From Hymenobacter perfusus (GTDB taxonomy: Bacteria > Bacteroidota > Bacteroidia > Cytophagales > Hymenobacteraceae), in contig NZ_RWIU01000001.1 of NCBI RefSeq assembly GCF_003944765.1, positions 496,001-560,000 of the forward strand: DNA of 64,000 nt. Direction: 5' to 3'. The notes below the pieces were generated by a model, which searched no databases, had not been told where the DNA came from, and saw only the letters and a list, made by a program, of their open reading frames with translations. The position numbers and the translations under genes are program-made. Shown here one piece after another: positions 17,501 to 24,536 of this stretch (position 1 is the stretch's first letter; the number at the start of each line of letters is the position of its first letter).

Positions 17501-18000
17501 CCGGCGGCTAGCCACTTGTTGCTCCAGATGGCTTTATCGCCCTCGATGCGCACGTTGGGCTTGCGGCTGGCGTACTCCCGGTCGTAGTCGGTGGCGGTAA
17601 CCGTCAGCTGGCCGTTCTGGGTGTAGCGGCGGGCGGTTTCCTTGCAGATGGCGAAGCCCACGGGCAGCACTTCCAGCAGCACCACTTCCAGCTCCTTGTT
17701 GCGCTGCTTTTCCAGCACGTCAATCTGCTCGAACAGCTCCTCTTTCTGCACGGCATCGAGCGAAACGTCCTCGTTCACGCGATTGTGCAGGTTGGCAATC
17801 TGGTCGTCGATGGCTTTCAGGTGAGCGTTGATACGAGCCCGTACTTCATCGGTGCGGGCGCGCAGCTCATCGTCGCTGAGTTGTGCCAGTTTGGCATATT
17901 CGGCGTTTACAAGCGCCACATACGGTACAATCTCCTTCAAATCACGGTCCGATTTGGAGCCGAAAATTTTGGCGACGGTTTTCCCTAGAAAATCAAACAT
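14590..18000 (-). CDS. secA: Protein translocase subunit SecA
   Basis: 1136 residues, well over the roughly 900 of E. coli SecA but usual for Bacteroidota, which carry inserts. ATPase motor: Walker A MATGEGKTLVSTLPAF, Walker B region MVDEVDSVLIDDARTPLIIS, and NBD2 ATNMAGRGTDIKL with QLRGRAGRQGDPGSSQF. The preprotein-crosslinking and helical scaffold regions follow. It drives secretory proteins through SecYEG, and SecY is encoded at 52810-54126. The C-terminus (RNDKVSVQYMDGRIVRDVKF) lacks the Cys-rich zinc motif that binds SecB in proteobacteria. A -7 box lies 36 bases before the ATG. Confidence 0.98.
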   Translation of the reverse strand: MFDFLGKTVAKIFGSKSDRDLKEIVPYVALVNAEYAKLAQLSDDELRARTDEVRARINAHLKAIDDQIANLHNRVNEDVSLDAVQKEELFEQIDVLEKQRNKELEVVLLEVLPVGFAICKETARRYTQNGQLTVTATDYDREYASRKPNVRIEGDKAIWSNKWLAAGAEVTWDMIHYDVQIIGGVVLHQGKISEMATGEGKTLVSTLPAFLNSLAKRGVHLVTVNDYLAKRDSEWNAPLFEFHGITVDCIDKHQPNTDARRKAYLSDITYGTNNEFGFDYLRDNMARDPEELVQRKHHYAMVDEVDSVLIDDARTPLIISGPVPRGDVHEFYQLKPRIQKLVEAQKKQVQNYLVEARKLIKEGKDGPKEGEGGLMLFRAHRGLPKSKPLIKFLSETGMRAVLQKTENYYLQDNQRQMPKADEPLFFTIDEKNNQIELTEKGVDLITGEGEDHSFFIMPDIGSELANIEKNEALTGEEKLHTKEKVMDDFQVKSERIHTINQLLKAYTLFEKDDQYILTDDGKVKIVDEQTGRVMEGRRYSDGLHQAIEAKENVRVEDATQTYATVTLQNYFRMYHKLGGMTGTAETEAGEFWEIYKLDVVVIPTNRGIARKDEHDKVYKTVREKYNAVADEIQTLVQAGRPVLVGTTSVEISELVSRMLKFKGIPHQVLNAKQNQREAEIVAAAGYPGTVTIATNMAGRGTDIKLKETSKESGGLAIIGTERHESRRVDRQLRGRAGRQGDPGSSQFFVSLEDNLMRLFGSDRIAKLMDRMGLEEGEVIQHSMITSSIERAQKKVEENNFGIRKRLLEYDDVMNAQREVVYKRRRNALHGERLELDIWNMIYDVCEDIVVGHKGNNDFEDFKLAIIRVFGYDTHLTAQDLAGMAAGPLTQKLYDETLGYYQSKNEFIGSNAMPLITDLLSQNAPYENIAIPFTDGRKQIQAVANLRRSQATQGQEIIRGMEKVVVLSVIDEAWTKHLRAMDDLKQVVQNAVYEQKDPLLVYKFESFELFKQMISKVNEDTIQFLFRADVPMQASQDGSYDEPEYFTEDELPVAPPQPRLKAEKEVSSVSLGAGPEDLEQDGAMTDVLEKQQPAKSQKVANRNDKVSVQYMDGRIVRDVKFKSVEDDLLNDRAVLID

Positions 18001-18036
18001 GCTGGTTTACCTTAATTGAAACGCCGGGGCGCAACT

Positions 18037-18044
18037 CAAATTTA
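18037..18044 (-). promoter_or_regulatory. -7 promoter box of secA
   Basis: TAAATTTG on the gene strand matches TAnnTTTG, 36 bases upstream of the secA ATG at 18000. Confidence 0.6.
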
Positions 18045-18109
18045 CGGCGTTTTTCGGGAATGTCCCGGGGCTTTTGCCGCAAATACGTCGCCCCGGCCCC
18101 CGAAACGAC

Positions 18110-18141
18110 AAACCCCGCACCTCAAAGAGTGTGCGGGGTTT
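18110..18141 (-). terminator. Intrinsic terminator of the 18193-18837 gene
   Basis: Perfect 11-bp stem AAACCCCGCAC / GTGCGGGGTTT with a 10-base loop. Flanking CGAAACG/CGTTTCG-like bases (18101-18150) can extend the stem. It lies downstream of the lipoprotein gene and upstream of the secA promoter. Confidence 0.85.
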
Positions 18142-18192
18142 GCCGTTTCGGCTTTCTTGTCAGGTGAGCAGTGGGGCTTTATGCGGTAACCG

Positions 18193-18837
18193 TTAGTAGC
18201 GTACTACCACTTCCGTGGTATCGAAGGGCTGCAGCGTGAAGGGCTGGTGGTAACGGGTGAGTTTGCCGCCGAAATTCACTTCCCAATTCACGGTAGTTGT
18301 GCTGGGCAACGTAGAATCCACGACGTGGTAACTTACGGTGCCGTAGTCCTTGGGGCGCAGGTCAAGGGTTGATATGTATCCCTGATCATACCAAGGACCC
18401 CACACCGAAATCTGGTCGGGAACGGGGCCAGTCTTCGGCTCCACGCGGATTTTCAGCCAAGCTGGCGCAGCTACCGGAATTACCAGGTTACGGTTTTTTC
18501 GGCCTTCTTCCACATTCGGTTCTTCGCCCCAGTGCGAGCCATGTCCGGCCTTGGAGTAGGCTTTCAGCACGTAGGACGTGCCAGCCGCCGCATCGAACTG
18601 GAAACTAAAACGGCCATTGGCATCGGCCAGCTGTGGACCGGCTACGGGCTTATATCCCGAGTGCAGGCCACTACCGCCCTGGCCGTTCACTTCTATCTGA
18701 GCGAAAGGCACCGGCTTGTTGGTTAGCATTTCGATGACTTGGCCTTCCACCAGCGTCAGGCCTTCTTCAGATTTCTGACAGGCACCTGCTACGCCGCTCA
18801 GGGCTACGATGGCGCAAAGGGCACGGAAATTCTTCAT
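18193..18837 (-). CDS. Lipoprotein with carboxypeptidase-regulatory-like domain
   Basis: 214 residues beginning MKNFRALCAIVALSGVAGAC, with lipobox V-A-G-A-C. Residues of about 28-115 look like a CarboxypepD_reg-like beta sandwich: EGQVIEMLTNKPVPFAQIEV, DANGRFSFQFDAAAGTSYVL and LKAYSKAGHG. A second beta module follows (LKIRVEPKTGPVPDQISVWG, TTTVNWEVNFGGKLTRY). It is presumably anchored in the inner leaflet of the outer membrane or on the surface. No enzyme motif was seen. It has its own terminator. Confidence 0.78.
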   Translation of the reverse strand: MKNFRALCAIVALSGVAGACQKSEEGLTLVEGQVIEMLTNKPVPFAQIEVNGQGGSGLHSGYKPVAGPQLADANGRFSFQFDAAAGTSYVLKAYSKAGHGSHWGEEPNVEEGRKNRNLVIPVAAPAWLKIRVEPKTGPVPDQISVWGPWYDQGYISTLDLRPKDYGTVSYHVVDSTLPSTTTVNWEVNFGGKLTRYHQPFTLQPFDTTEVVVRY

Positions 18838-19005
18838 AAGAATCTAGAGGTTTAATACGGTAGCAAATCACGCTTTTCTTCCACCTCTCTCCCAACTACA
18901 AGCTGGTAACATCCGACTTTTCAGCAACACACCAAACCAACTTAAAAGCTTATATAACAAATTTTTACCCAACAGATATTTCTACTTTGCCAGCTCAACA
19001 GAAAA

Positions 19006-19034
19006 GAGCCCGCTCCATATCAGGAAGCGGGCTC
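19006..19034 (-). terminator. Intrinsic hairpin downstream of glf (distal)
   Basis: Stem GAGCCCGCT / AGCGGGCTC with an 11-base loop, followed by TTTTC on the minus strand. With the hairpin at 19047-19071 it makes a tandem terminator for the glf unit. Confidence 0.75.
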
Positions 19035-19046
19035 AGGATGCACGCG

Positions 19047-19071
19047 AAAGGAATGGCTGCGCCATTCCTTT
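19047..19071 (-). terminator. Intrinsic hairpin downstream of glf (proximal)
   Basis: Perfect 11-bp stem AAAGGAATGGC / GCCATTCCTTT with a 3-base loop, 40 bases past the glf stop. Confidence 0.7.
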
Positions 19072-19111
19072 GCCAGTTGTATGTCGGTGGAAAAACTACT
19101 CCGCTGCTCAA

Positions 19112-20290
19112 TTACTCCTTGGCCGGGTCGCGGGGCACCAACTTATCCATGATGGACGTGGAGCCGACAATAATGGGCTTTTTGGGCTTGAGGCTTTCCT
19201 CCTTCTCCGTGAGCTTTTTGTAGAGCGTAAGGGCCTGGGCCACTACCTGGTCCATGTTGTAGTACTTGTAGGTAGCCAGGCGGCCCACAAAGTGCACGTT
19301 GGGCGTCTCGTCGGCCAGCTTCTTGTACTGGTTGTACAGCTCGGCGTTTTCCAGGCGGGGCACGGGGTAGTATGGGTCGCCCTCGGCTTTCGGGTATTCG
19401 TACACCAGCGCCGTTTTGGGATGTTTCTGGCCGGTGAGGGCCTTAAACTCGGTGATGCGGGTGTAGAGGTTGTCGTTGGGGAAGTTCACCACCGGCGCGG
19501 CCAAGTGCTGCTCTACGTTCAGGGTTTCGTGCTTGAACTCGAGGGAGCGGTAGGGCAGCTTGCCGTAGCGGAAGTCGAAATATTCATCTACTGGACCGGT
19601 GAAAATCATTTCCTTAAAGGGAATGAAGTCGATGATATCGTGGTAGTCGGTGTTGAGCATCACCTTAATGTTGGGGTGGTCCAGCAGACGCTCGAACATG
19701 CGGGTGTAGCCGTGCAACGGCATGGCCTGGTAGGTATCGGTGAAATACCGGTCGTCGCGGTTGGTGCGGGTAGGCACGCGGCTCGTCACCGATTTGTCCA
19801 GCTCCGAGGGGTCGAGGCCCCACTGCTTGCGGGTGTAGTTTTTGAAGAACTTCTCGTACAGCTGGCGGCCCACTTTGCTCACCACCACATCCTCGGAGGT
19901 GCGGATTACGGACACATCCTCAGCCTGCGACTCAAAGAACTGCTCCACCTCAAAACTGTTCAGCGAGAGGCCGTAAAGCTTGTTGATAGTATCCAGGTTG
20001 ATAGGCATGGGCACCAGCTGGCCATCCACGGAGGCTAGAACGCGGTGCTCGTACGGGCGCCATTCGGTGAAGTTGGAGAGGTACTCGAATACTTCCTTGG
20101 AGTTGGTATGGAAGATATGCGGGCCGTATTTGTGGACCAGAATACCATCCTCGTTGTAGTGGTCGAAAGCATTGCCGGCAATGTGGCTGCGCTTGTCCAC
20201 GATGAGCACTTTTTTGTTGGAACGCGTAGCCAGCCGCTCGGCTAGCACGCTACCGGCGAAACCGGCCCCTACGATGAGATAATCGAACAT
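19112..20290 (-). CDS. glf: UDP-galactopyranose mutase
   Basis: 392 residues. The N-terminal FAD-binding Rossmann motif is MFDYLIVGAGFAGSVLAERL, followed by IVDKRSHIAGNAFD and KYGPHIFHTNSKEVFEYL, all characteristic of UGM. Later family segments are KQWGLDPSELDKSVTSRVPT, YQAMPLHGYTRMFERLL and NFPNDNLYTRITEFKALTGQ. It interconverts UDP-Galp and UDP-Galf for galactofuranose-containing surface glycans. The C-terminus runs about 20 residues past the usual end. Next upstream is a glycosyltransferase gene on the same strand (77 bp gap to its stop), which could use the product. Confidence 0.96.
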   Translation of the reverse strand: MFDYLIVGAGFAGSVLAERLATRSNKKVLIVDKRSHIAGNAFDHYNEDGILVHKYGPHIFHTNSKEVFEYLSNFTEWRPYEHRVLASVDGQLVPMPINLDTINKLYGLSLNSFEVEQFFESQAEDVSVIRTSEDVVVSKVGRQLYEKFFKNYTRKQWGLDPSELDKSVTSRVPTRTNRDDRYFTDTYQAMPLHGYTRMFERLLDHPNIKVMLNTDYHDIIDFIPFKEMIFTGPVDEYFDFRYGKLPYRSLEFKHETLNVEQHLAAPVVNFPNDNLYTRITEFKALTGQKHPKTALVYEYPKAEGDPYYPVPRLENAELYNQYKKLADETPNVHFVGRLATYKYYNMDQVVAQALTLYKKLTEKEESLKPKKPIIVGSTSIMDKLVPRDPAKE

Positions 20291-20367
20291 AGCTAGCGGT
20301 GTTTGGGGGAGATGAAAGAATGGGGAAGCGGGGCGGGTCGTAGATAAACAGGGCGAGGTAACGAGGC

Positions 20368-21603
20368 TTATCGACCGACAACTGGAGCGGCGACGGGCGT
20401 GAGCTTGTGGGTCATGAGGGCTACCATCTGGTCCCAGGTCTGGTCCCAGCTGATGGTGGCGAGGTAGCCGTCGGTGCGCTGGCGCCAGTCGGCATCCTGG
20501 GTCTGGGTCAGGGCCTTTTCGATGGCGCGGCCAAACTCATCGGCGGTGCTGGCAATCTGCACGAGGTTCAGGTCGCCGTAGGGTCGCACCACGTCGCGGA
20601 TGGGCGTGCTGACTACGGGGCGGCCCGCCGCCAGGTATTCCGGAGTTTTGGTGGGCGAAATAAACTTGGTGCTTTCGTTGTCGGCGAAGAGCAGCGTGGC
20701 TACGTCCCAACCCCTCAGGTAAGCGGGTAGTTCCTGGTAATCTTTGCCGCCCAGGTAATGCACGTTCTGCTGGCGGGGCAGCGTGGCGGGGTCAATCTTC
20801 ACCACCGGTCCGATAATGACGAACTGCCACTCGGAGTGCGCGTCGGCCAGTTGGCGGAGCAGCTCAATGTCCAGCCGCTCATCTATCACCCCAAAAAACC
20901 CGATGCGCGGATGCACAATACCGGCCTGATCCTGCGGCTCAGGCATTTCCTGCCGGGCCTGCCCAAAGTGAGCCTTGTCGATGCTGCTGGGAAACGGGTG
21001 GGCGTCGGGGTGCTGCTGGCGCTTGGCTTCGTAGAGCGTGTGGCCACCGGTGAAGACCAGATCGGCCTTCTCGAACAGTTCCTGCTCCCGCTCGCGCAGC
21101 GTGGGCGGCGCAAACTTGAAGGCCGCCAGCTCATCCATGCAGTCGTACACGGTGAGGGCCGGCTTGAAGAAGCGCGACTTGCCCAGGGCCATGGGCGTGT
21201 AGTACCAGAACAGGTAATTGCTGATGCCCTGCTCGGCGAAGTAATGGCTCAACACCTCAAACTGGGCCTGGTCGGCGGCGGCTTCCTGCTCGGGGCCACG
21301 CAGGTGGTTAGGCAGATGCACTACCAGCACCTTCAGACCATGCTGCCGCTCCTTAATTTCCAAGTGGGGCTCCACCAAATCATCGGCGTGGAAAAAGGCG
21401 TCTTCCACGTAGAACACCCGGCCCTGCTGCGCAAAGCGCGACATCAGGTGCTGAGGCCGCTGCCACACAAAATCCCAATGCAGGTGGGCAAAACAGATGA
21501 TATCGGGCAACGAATAGGCAACGGAAACAGGGGCGACAACGGCTTCAGGTTGCGGGTCGGCGGAGGCACGCACGGGTGACTCCACTGGCGAGGGCAGCGG
21601 CAT
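20368..21603 (-). CDS. Glycosyltransferase (GT4-like, TuaH-type)
   Basis: 411 residues from ATG 21603 (MPLPSPVESPVR); an earlier Met at 21663 is possible. The N-domain has IICFAHLHWDFVWQRPQHLM and VFYVEDAFFH, as in teichuronic-acid TuaH-like transferases. The C-domain has IGFFGVIDERLDIELLRQLA, VIIGPVVKID and the donor-site stretch KTPEYLAAGRPVVSTPIRDV. It is cytosolic or membrane-associated with no membrane span. It probably acts with glf (19112-20290) in building a surface polysaccharide; the acceptor is unknown. Confidence 0.88.
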   Translation of the reverse strand: MPLPSPVESPVRASADPQPEAVVAPVSVAYSLPDIICFAHLHWDFVWQRPQHLMSRFAQQGRVFYVEDAFFHADDLVEPHLEIKERQHGLKVLVVHLPNHLRGPEQEAAADQAQFEVLSHYFAEQGISNYLFWYYTPMALGKSRFFKPALTVYDCMDELAAFKFAPPTLREREQELFEKADLVFTGGHTLYEAKRQQHPDAHPFPSSIDKAHFGQARQEMPEPQDQAGIVHPRIGFFGVIDERLDIELLRQLADAHSEWQFVIIGPVVKIDPATLPRQQNVHYLGGKDYQELPAYLRGWDVATLLFADNESTKFISPTKTPEYLAAGRPVVSTPIRDVVRPYGDLNLVQIASTADEFGRAIEKALTQTQDADWRQRTDGYLATISWDQTWDQMVALMTHKLTPVAAPVVGR

Positions 21604-21825
21604 AGAGGGAAGAATTGAAAGGTGCAGATGCCAGTCTGGAAGCGCCACAAAACCACCTACCAAACGGCCCTGAACTATACGCCAGCAGCTGAAAAAGGGT
21701 ATTGAGGAGCTCCGCTAAAATAATTGGCTTCTACTCACTAAGATTGTTAGCCCAACTCCTGCTCTCGAGGTATGGTTCCGTCGGACGGTTTTTTACGCGC
21801 CGGGCCGTCCCTTGTTCCACTTCGG

Positions 21826-22347
21826 TTACTTCCCCAACAGCCGCTGCATTTCTACCGCATCCTGCCAGCCTTCGGCCGTGCGCAGCCACTCTTGGCGCAC
21901 CCCTACTTCCCGGAACCCGGCCGCTGCAAACAGCTGCAAACTGGTCGTATTATCGGCGGCAATAGTGCAGTGTAGCTGGTGCAGGCGCAGCACCTGCTGG
22001 GCGTAGGGCAACAGCAGGGCCAGTGCGGCGCGGGCGTAGCCCTGTTGCCGGTGCGCGGCCAGAATGGTGATGCCCACGCCCGCCCGCTGGTGCAGCGGCT
22101 CGAACCCAAATACATCCAGTGTACCCACAGCCACACCGGTAGCAGCGGCAACGATAACCAGGCGCAACTGCCGCACCTCAAAAAAATCAGCCGCTGCGCT
22201 GTCCAGATACTGCCGCAGCACGTGCCGCGACACGGGTGCCAGCGTGTCCGACACGCCCCACACCGCCGGGTCGTTTTCCAGCGCGTACAGGAACTCCAGG
22301 TCATCGGCTTCCAGGGGGCGCAGGAAAATCAGGTCGGAGCGGAGCAT
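21826..22347 (-). CDS. GNAT-family N-acetyltransferase (RimJ/L type)
   Basis: 173 residues starting MLRSDLIFLRPLEADDLEFL, a typical RimJ/RimL-like opening. The acetyl-CoA loop is GVGITILAAHRQQGYARAAL (Q/R-x-x-G-x-A form), followed by LHQLHCTIAADNTTSLQLFA and FREVGVRQEWL. The nearest relatives in kind are SpeG-like or ribosomal-protein acetyltransferases; the substrate cannot be told. A seven-copy heptamer repeat lies 5 bases upstream of its start. Confidence 0.9.
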   Translation of the reverse strand: MLRSDLIFLRPLEADDLEFLYALENDPAVWGVSDTLAPVSRHVLRQYLDSAAADFFEVRQLRLVIVAAATGVAVGTLDVFGFEPLHQRAGVGITILAAHRQQGYARAALALLLPYAQQVLRLHQLHCTIAADNTTSLQLFAAAGFREVGVRQEWLRTAEGWQDAVEMQRLLGK

Positions 22348-22352
22348 GACGG

Positions 22353-22401
22353 TGAGTAGTGAGTAGTGAGTAGTGAGTAGTGAGTAGTGAGTAGTGAGTA
22401 G
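22353..22401. repeat. Perfect tandem heptamer, TGAGTAG x7
   Basis: Seven exact copies of TGAGTAG with no spacers, between the GNAT start and the ABC ATPase gene. The same word in another phase (TAGTGAG) occurs at 13081-13108. Confidence 0.95.
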
Positions 22402-22475
22402 CTACGCGGATTAGAGATTATGCACGTATTCTTATTTACGATACTATTCCACACAACTGCTTCTTCTCTTCCCCC

Positions 22476-23483
22476 CTATTCCTGCACAAAAGCAAGGGCC
22501 GCACCGGGGGCTGGGGCCACGGCCACGGCCTCGCCCACGGCGGGTGGGTTGGCCGTAATGCGGGCGCGGAGGCGGGTGCCGGCGGGCAGTTCCACCTCCA
22601 CCTCGTAGTAGCTGCCCAGAAACCGCACGGCCCGGACGTGGACCGGCACGCCGACGGCCCCGGCGGCATGCAGCACAAGGCTTTCGGGGCGCAGCAGCAG
22701 CACTGGCGCGGGCAGGCGGCGGCGCGGCGCGGCCAGCAAAGCGCGCAGGTCGGGACCGTGGAGGCTGTTGTAGTCGCCGAACAGGGCGGCGGTGTATTCG
22801 TTCACGGGCTGACGGTACACCTGCTCGGGCGGCCCTTGCTGCACCAGCCGGCCCTGCTGCAGCACCAGCATTTCCTCAGCCCAGGGCAGCGTATCAGTGG
22901 GGTCGTGGGAAACGAGCAGGCAGGTGATACTGAGCTGCTCGCTTACTTCCCGCAGGATAGTTTGCAACTGCTGCTTGTGTACCCGGTCGAGGTTGGAGAA
23001 GGGCTCATCCAGCAGCAGCAGGCGCGGCCCCGAGAGCAGCAGCCGCGCCAGTGCCACCCGCTGCTGCTCGCCGCCCGAAAGCTGGTCGGTGCGGCGGGGC
23101 AGCAGGTGCGCGATGCGGCAGACCTCGTACACAGCGGCGGCTTCGGCGGCGGGGCGTTTGTTGGCGTAGCGCAGCACCTGCTCCACCCGCAGCGAGTGGG
23201 GCAGATCAGACTTCTGCGATAGATACACGATACCCTCGTGACCCGGCACCAGCACTTCCTGCGGGCCTTTCACGCGCCGCCCCGCAAACCGGATTTCGCC
23301 GCCCGTGGGCTGCACCAAACCGGCCACGCATTGCAGCAACGTACTCTTGCCGGCCCCCGACTCCCCCGCCAGCGCCAGTCGCCGCCCGGCTGGCAGCCGG
23401 AAACTCACGTCCTGCAGCGCCGTAGCCCCGCGCTCGGCCAGACTCAGGTGGCTGACGGTCAGAAATTCGTTGGCATCGGGCAT
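22476..23483 (-). CDS. ABC transporter ATP-binding protein with TOBE-like C-terminus, no permease nearby
   Basis: 335 residues. Walker A is GESGAGKSTLL, Q-loop YLSQKSDLPHSLRV, signature LSGGEQQRVALARLLL, Walker B LLLLDEPFSNLD and the switch His VSHDPTD. Residues of about 255-335 (VLLLRPESLVLHAAGAVGVP, VRFLGSYYEVEVELPAG) are TOBE-like, as in CysA/PotA/ModC importers of sulfate, polyamine, Fe3+ or molybdate. Neither a permease nor a binding protein is encoded within several kb, so its partner must be elsewhere. It is separated from dapF by a palindromic element. Confidence 0.92.
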   Translation of the reverse strand: MPDANEFLTVSHLSLAERGATALQDVSFRLPAGRRLALAGESGAGKSTLLQCVAGLVQPTGGEIRFAGRRVKGPQEVLVPGHEGIVYLSQKSDLPHSLRVEQVLRYANKRPAAEAAAVYEVCRIAHLLPRRTDQLSGGEQQRVALARLLLSGPRLLLLDEPFSNLDRVHKQQLQTILREVSEQLSITCLLVSHDPTDTLPWAEEMLVLQQGRLVQQGPPEQVYRQPVNEYTAALFGDYNSLHGPDLRALLAAPRRRLPAPVLLLRPESLVLHAAGAVGVPVHVRAVRFLGSYYEVEVELPAGTRLRARITANPPAVGEAVAVAPAPGAALAFVQE

Positions 23484-23503
23484 AGAGGGAGTAAAAAAGA
23501 CGG

Positions 23504-23545
23504 CCGCGCCGTAGCATGAAGCCTTTGCTTCGCGCTACGGCGCGG
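23504..23545. repeat. Palindromic REP-like element
   Basis: Perfect 12-bp arms CCGCGCCGTAGC (23504-23515) and GCTACGGCGCGG (23534-23545), with an inner GAAGC/GCTTC pairing in the 18-base loop. It lies between dapF and the ABC ATPase gene, both on the minus strand. The GTAGC...GCTTCGCGCTAC framework resembles the larger element at 14393-14498. It could also act as an intergenic hairpin. Confidence 0.8.
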
Positions 23546-23557
23546 CGCGGGACTACG

Positions 23558-24358
23558 CTACAGCGTGATGGTGCCGCTGAAAACGTGGGTAGCGGGGCCG
23601 CTGAGGAAGATATTGGTGAAGGAACCGTCAGGCTTTGCGTCGAAGGCCACGCGTAGGTCGCCGCCGGGGGTGCGCAGATGCACAGGGCTGCTGGCCCCGC
23701 GCTTGGAGGCGGCCAGGGCCACGGCTGTTACTCCCGTGCCGCAACTCAGGGTTTCATCCTCCACGCCTCGCTCGTAAGTGCGTACTTGCCAGGGTTGCTC
23801 GGGCGAGGCGGGGCCCTCCACGAAGTTTACATTGGTCCCTTTCTCACGAAACCGCTCGTTGTAGCGAATGGCGCGGCCCTCGGCAAACACGTTCAACTCG
23901 GCCAAAGTGCTGGCGGGCTGGAAGCGCACCAGATGGGGCGAGCCAGTATCTAGGAAAATGCCGTATTCCTCCACTTCCTGCTGGCCCAACACATCCTGCA
24001 TGCGCAGGTGTACGGTACCGTCGGCGTCCACGCGCGCCTCGTGCGCACCGTCGGCCGCCATGAACCGGGTACTGTTTTCGATGACACCCAACTGGCGGGC
24101 AAACGCCACCGTACACCGCCCGCCGTTGCCGCACATCGAGCCCAGGTAACCATCGGCATTGAAGTACACCATCTCGAAATCCAGTTGCGCGTGCGGGCGC
24201 AACAGCACCAGCCCATCGGCACCGATGCCGCGGCGCCGGTCACAGAGGTGACGTACCAGCTGGTAGTTATGCTCATTGAACAGCTGGTCCCGGTCGTCCA
24301 TCATCACGAAGTCGTTGCCGGTGCCCTGGTATTTGTGGAAGTGCAGCGTGGTGCTCAT
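23558..24358 (-). CDS. dapF: Diaminopimelate epimerase
   Basis: 266 residues, the usual length. It converts LL- to meso-diaminopimelate for lysine and peptidoglycan. The two active-site cysteines are C76 in GSMCGNGGRC and C206 in ETLSCGTGVTAVALA; the N-terminal motif KYQGTGNDFVMMDD and RRRGIGADGLVLL are also present. A perfect -7 box ends 5 bases before the ATG, so the transcript is probably leaderless. It is divergent from the methyltransferase gene at 24537. Confidence 0.97.
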   Translation of the reverse strand: MSTTLHFHKYQGTGNDFVMMDDRDQLFNEHNYQLVRHLCDRRRGIGADGLVLLRPHAQLDFEMVYFNADGYLGSMCGNGGRCTVAFARQLGVIENSTRFMAADGAHEARVDADGTVHLRMQDVLGQQEVEEYGIFLDTGSPHLVRFQPASTLAELNVFAEGRAIRYNERFREKGTNVNFVEGPASPEQPWQVRTYERGVEDETLSCGTGVTAVALAASKRGASSPVHLRTPGGDLRVAFDAKPDGSFTNIFLSGPATHVFSGTITL

Positions 24359-24363
24359 GGGTG

Positions 24364-24371
24364 CAAAGGTA
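24364..24371 (-). promoter_or_regulatory. -7 promoter box of dapF, leaderless arrangement
   Basis: TACCTTTG on the gene strand, ending 5 bases before the ATG at 24358. The same spacing is seen at deoC. Confidence 0.65.
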
Positions 24372-24405
24372 ATGATGGGGGTGATGAGGTGGCAGGTGAT
24401 AACAT

Positions 24406-24451
24406 AAGAACGTCATTCCGAGCTTGCGAAGAATCTCGGAATGACGTTCTT
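24406..24451. repeat. Perfect 17-bp inverted repeat in the dapF/methyltransferase divergent region
   Basis: Arms 24406-24422 (AAGAACGTCATTCCGAG) and 24435-24451 are exact reverse complements around a 12-base loop CTTGCGAAGAAT. It lies between divergent genes, so it is not placed as a terminator for either. Its wording resembles the GTCATTCCGAG...CTCGGAATGAC type of dispersed palindrome I associate with Bacteroidota genomes. Confidence 0.88.
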
Positions 24452-24524
24452 TCTTTACTCCATCACAATTCATCCCATGCCCTCATCACGATTCATCTTA
24501 TCATAATTCCCCCCATCCCCTCAT

Positions 24525-24532
24525 TACCTTTA
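24525..24532 (+). promoter_or_regulatory. Probable -7 box of the methyltransferase gene
   Basis: TACCTTTA, one base from TAnnTTTG, ends 4 bases before the ATG at 24537. This again suggests a leaderless or near-leaderless message. Confidence 0.5.
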
Positions 24533-24536
24533 CGGC

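Noticed and set aside
16159..17511. 450-residue plus-strand open frame inside secA
   Set aside because: Antisense to a clear secA; such frames are common in GC-rich coding DNA.
22353..22401. Possible CRISPR array
   Set aside because: Seven 7-base units in direct contact with no spacers.
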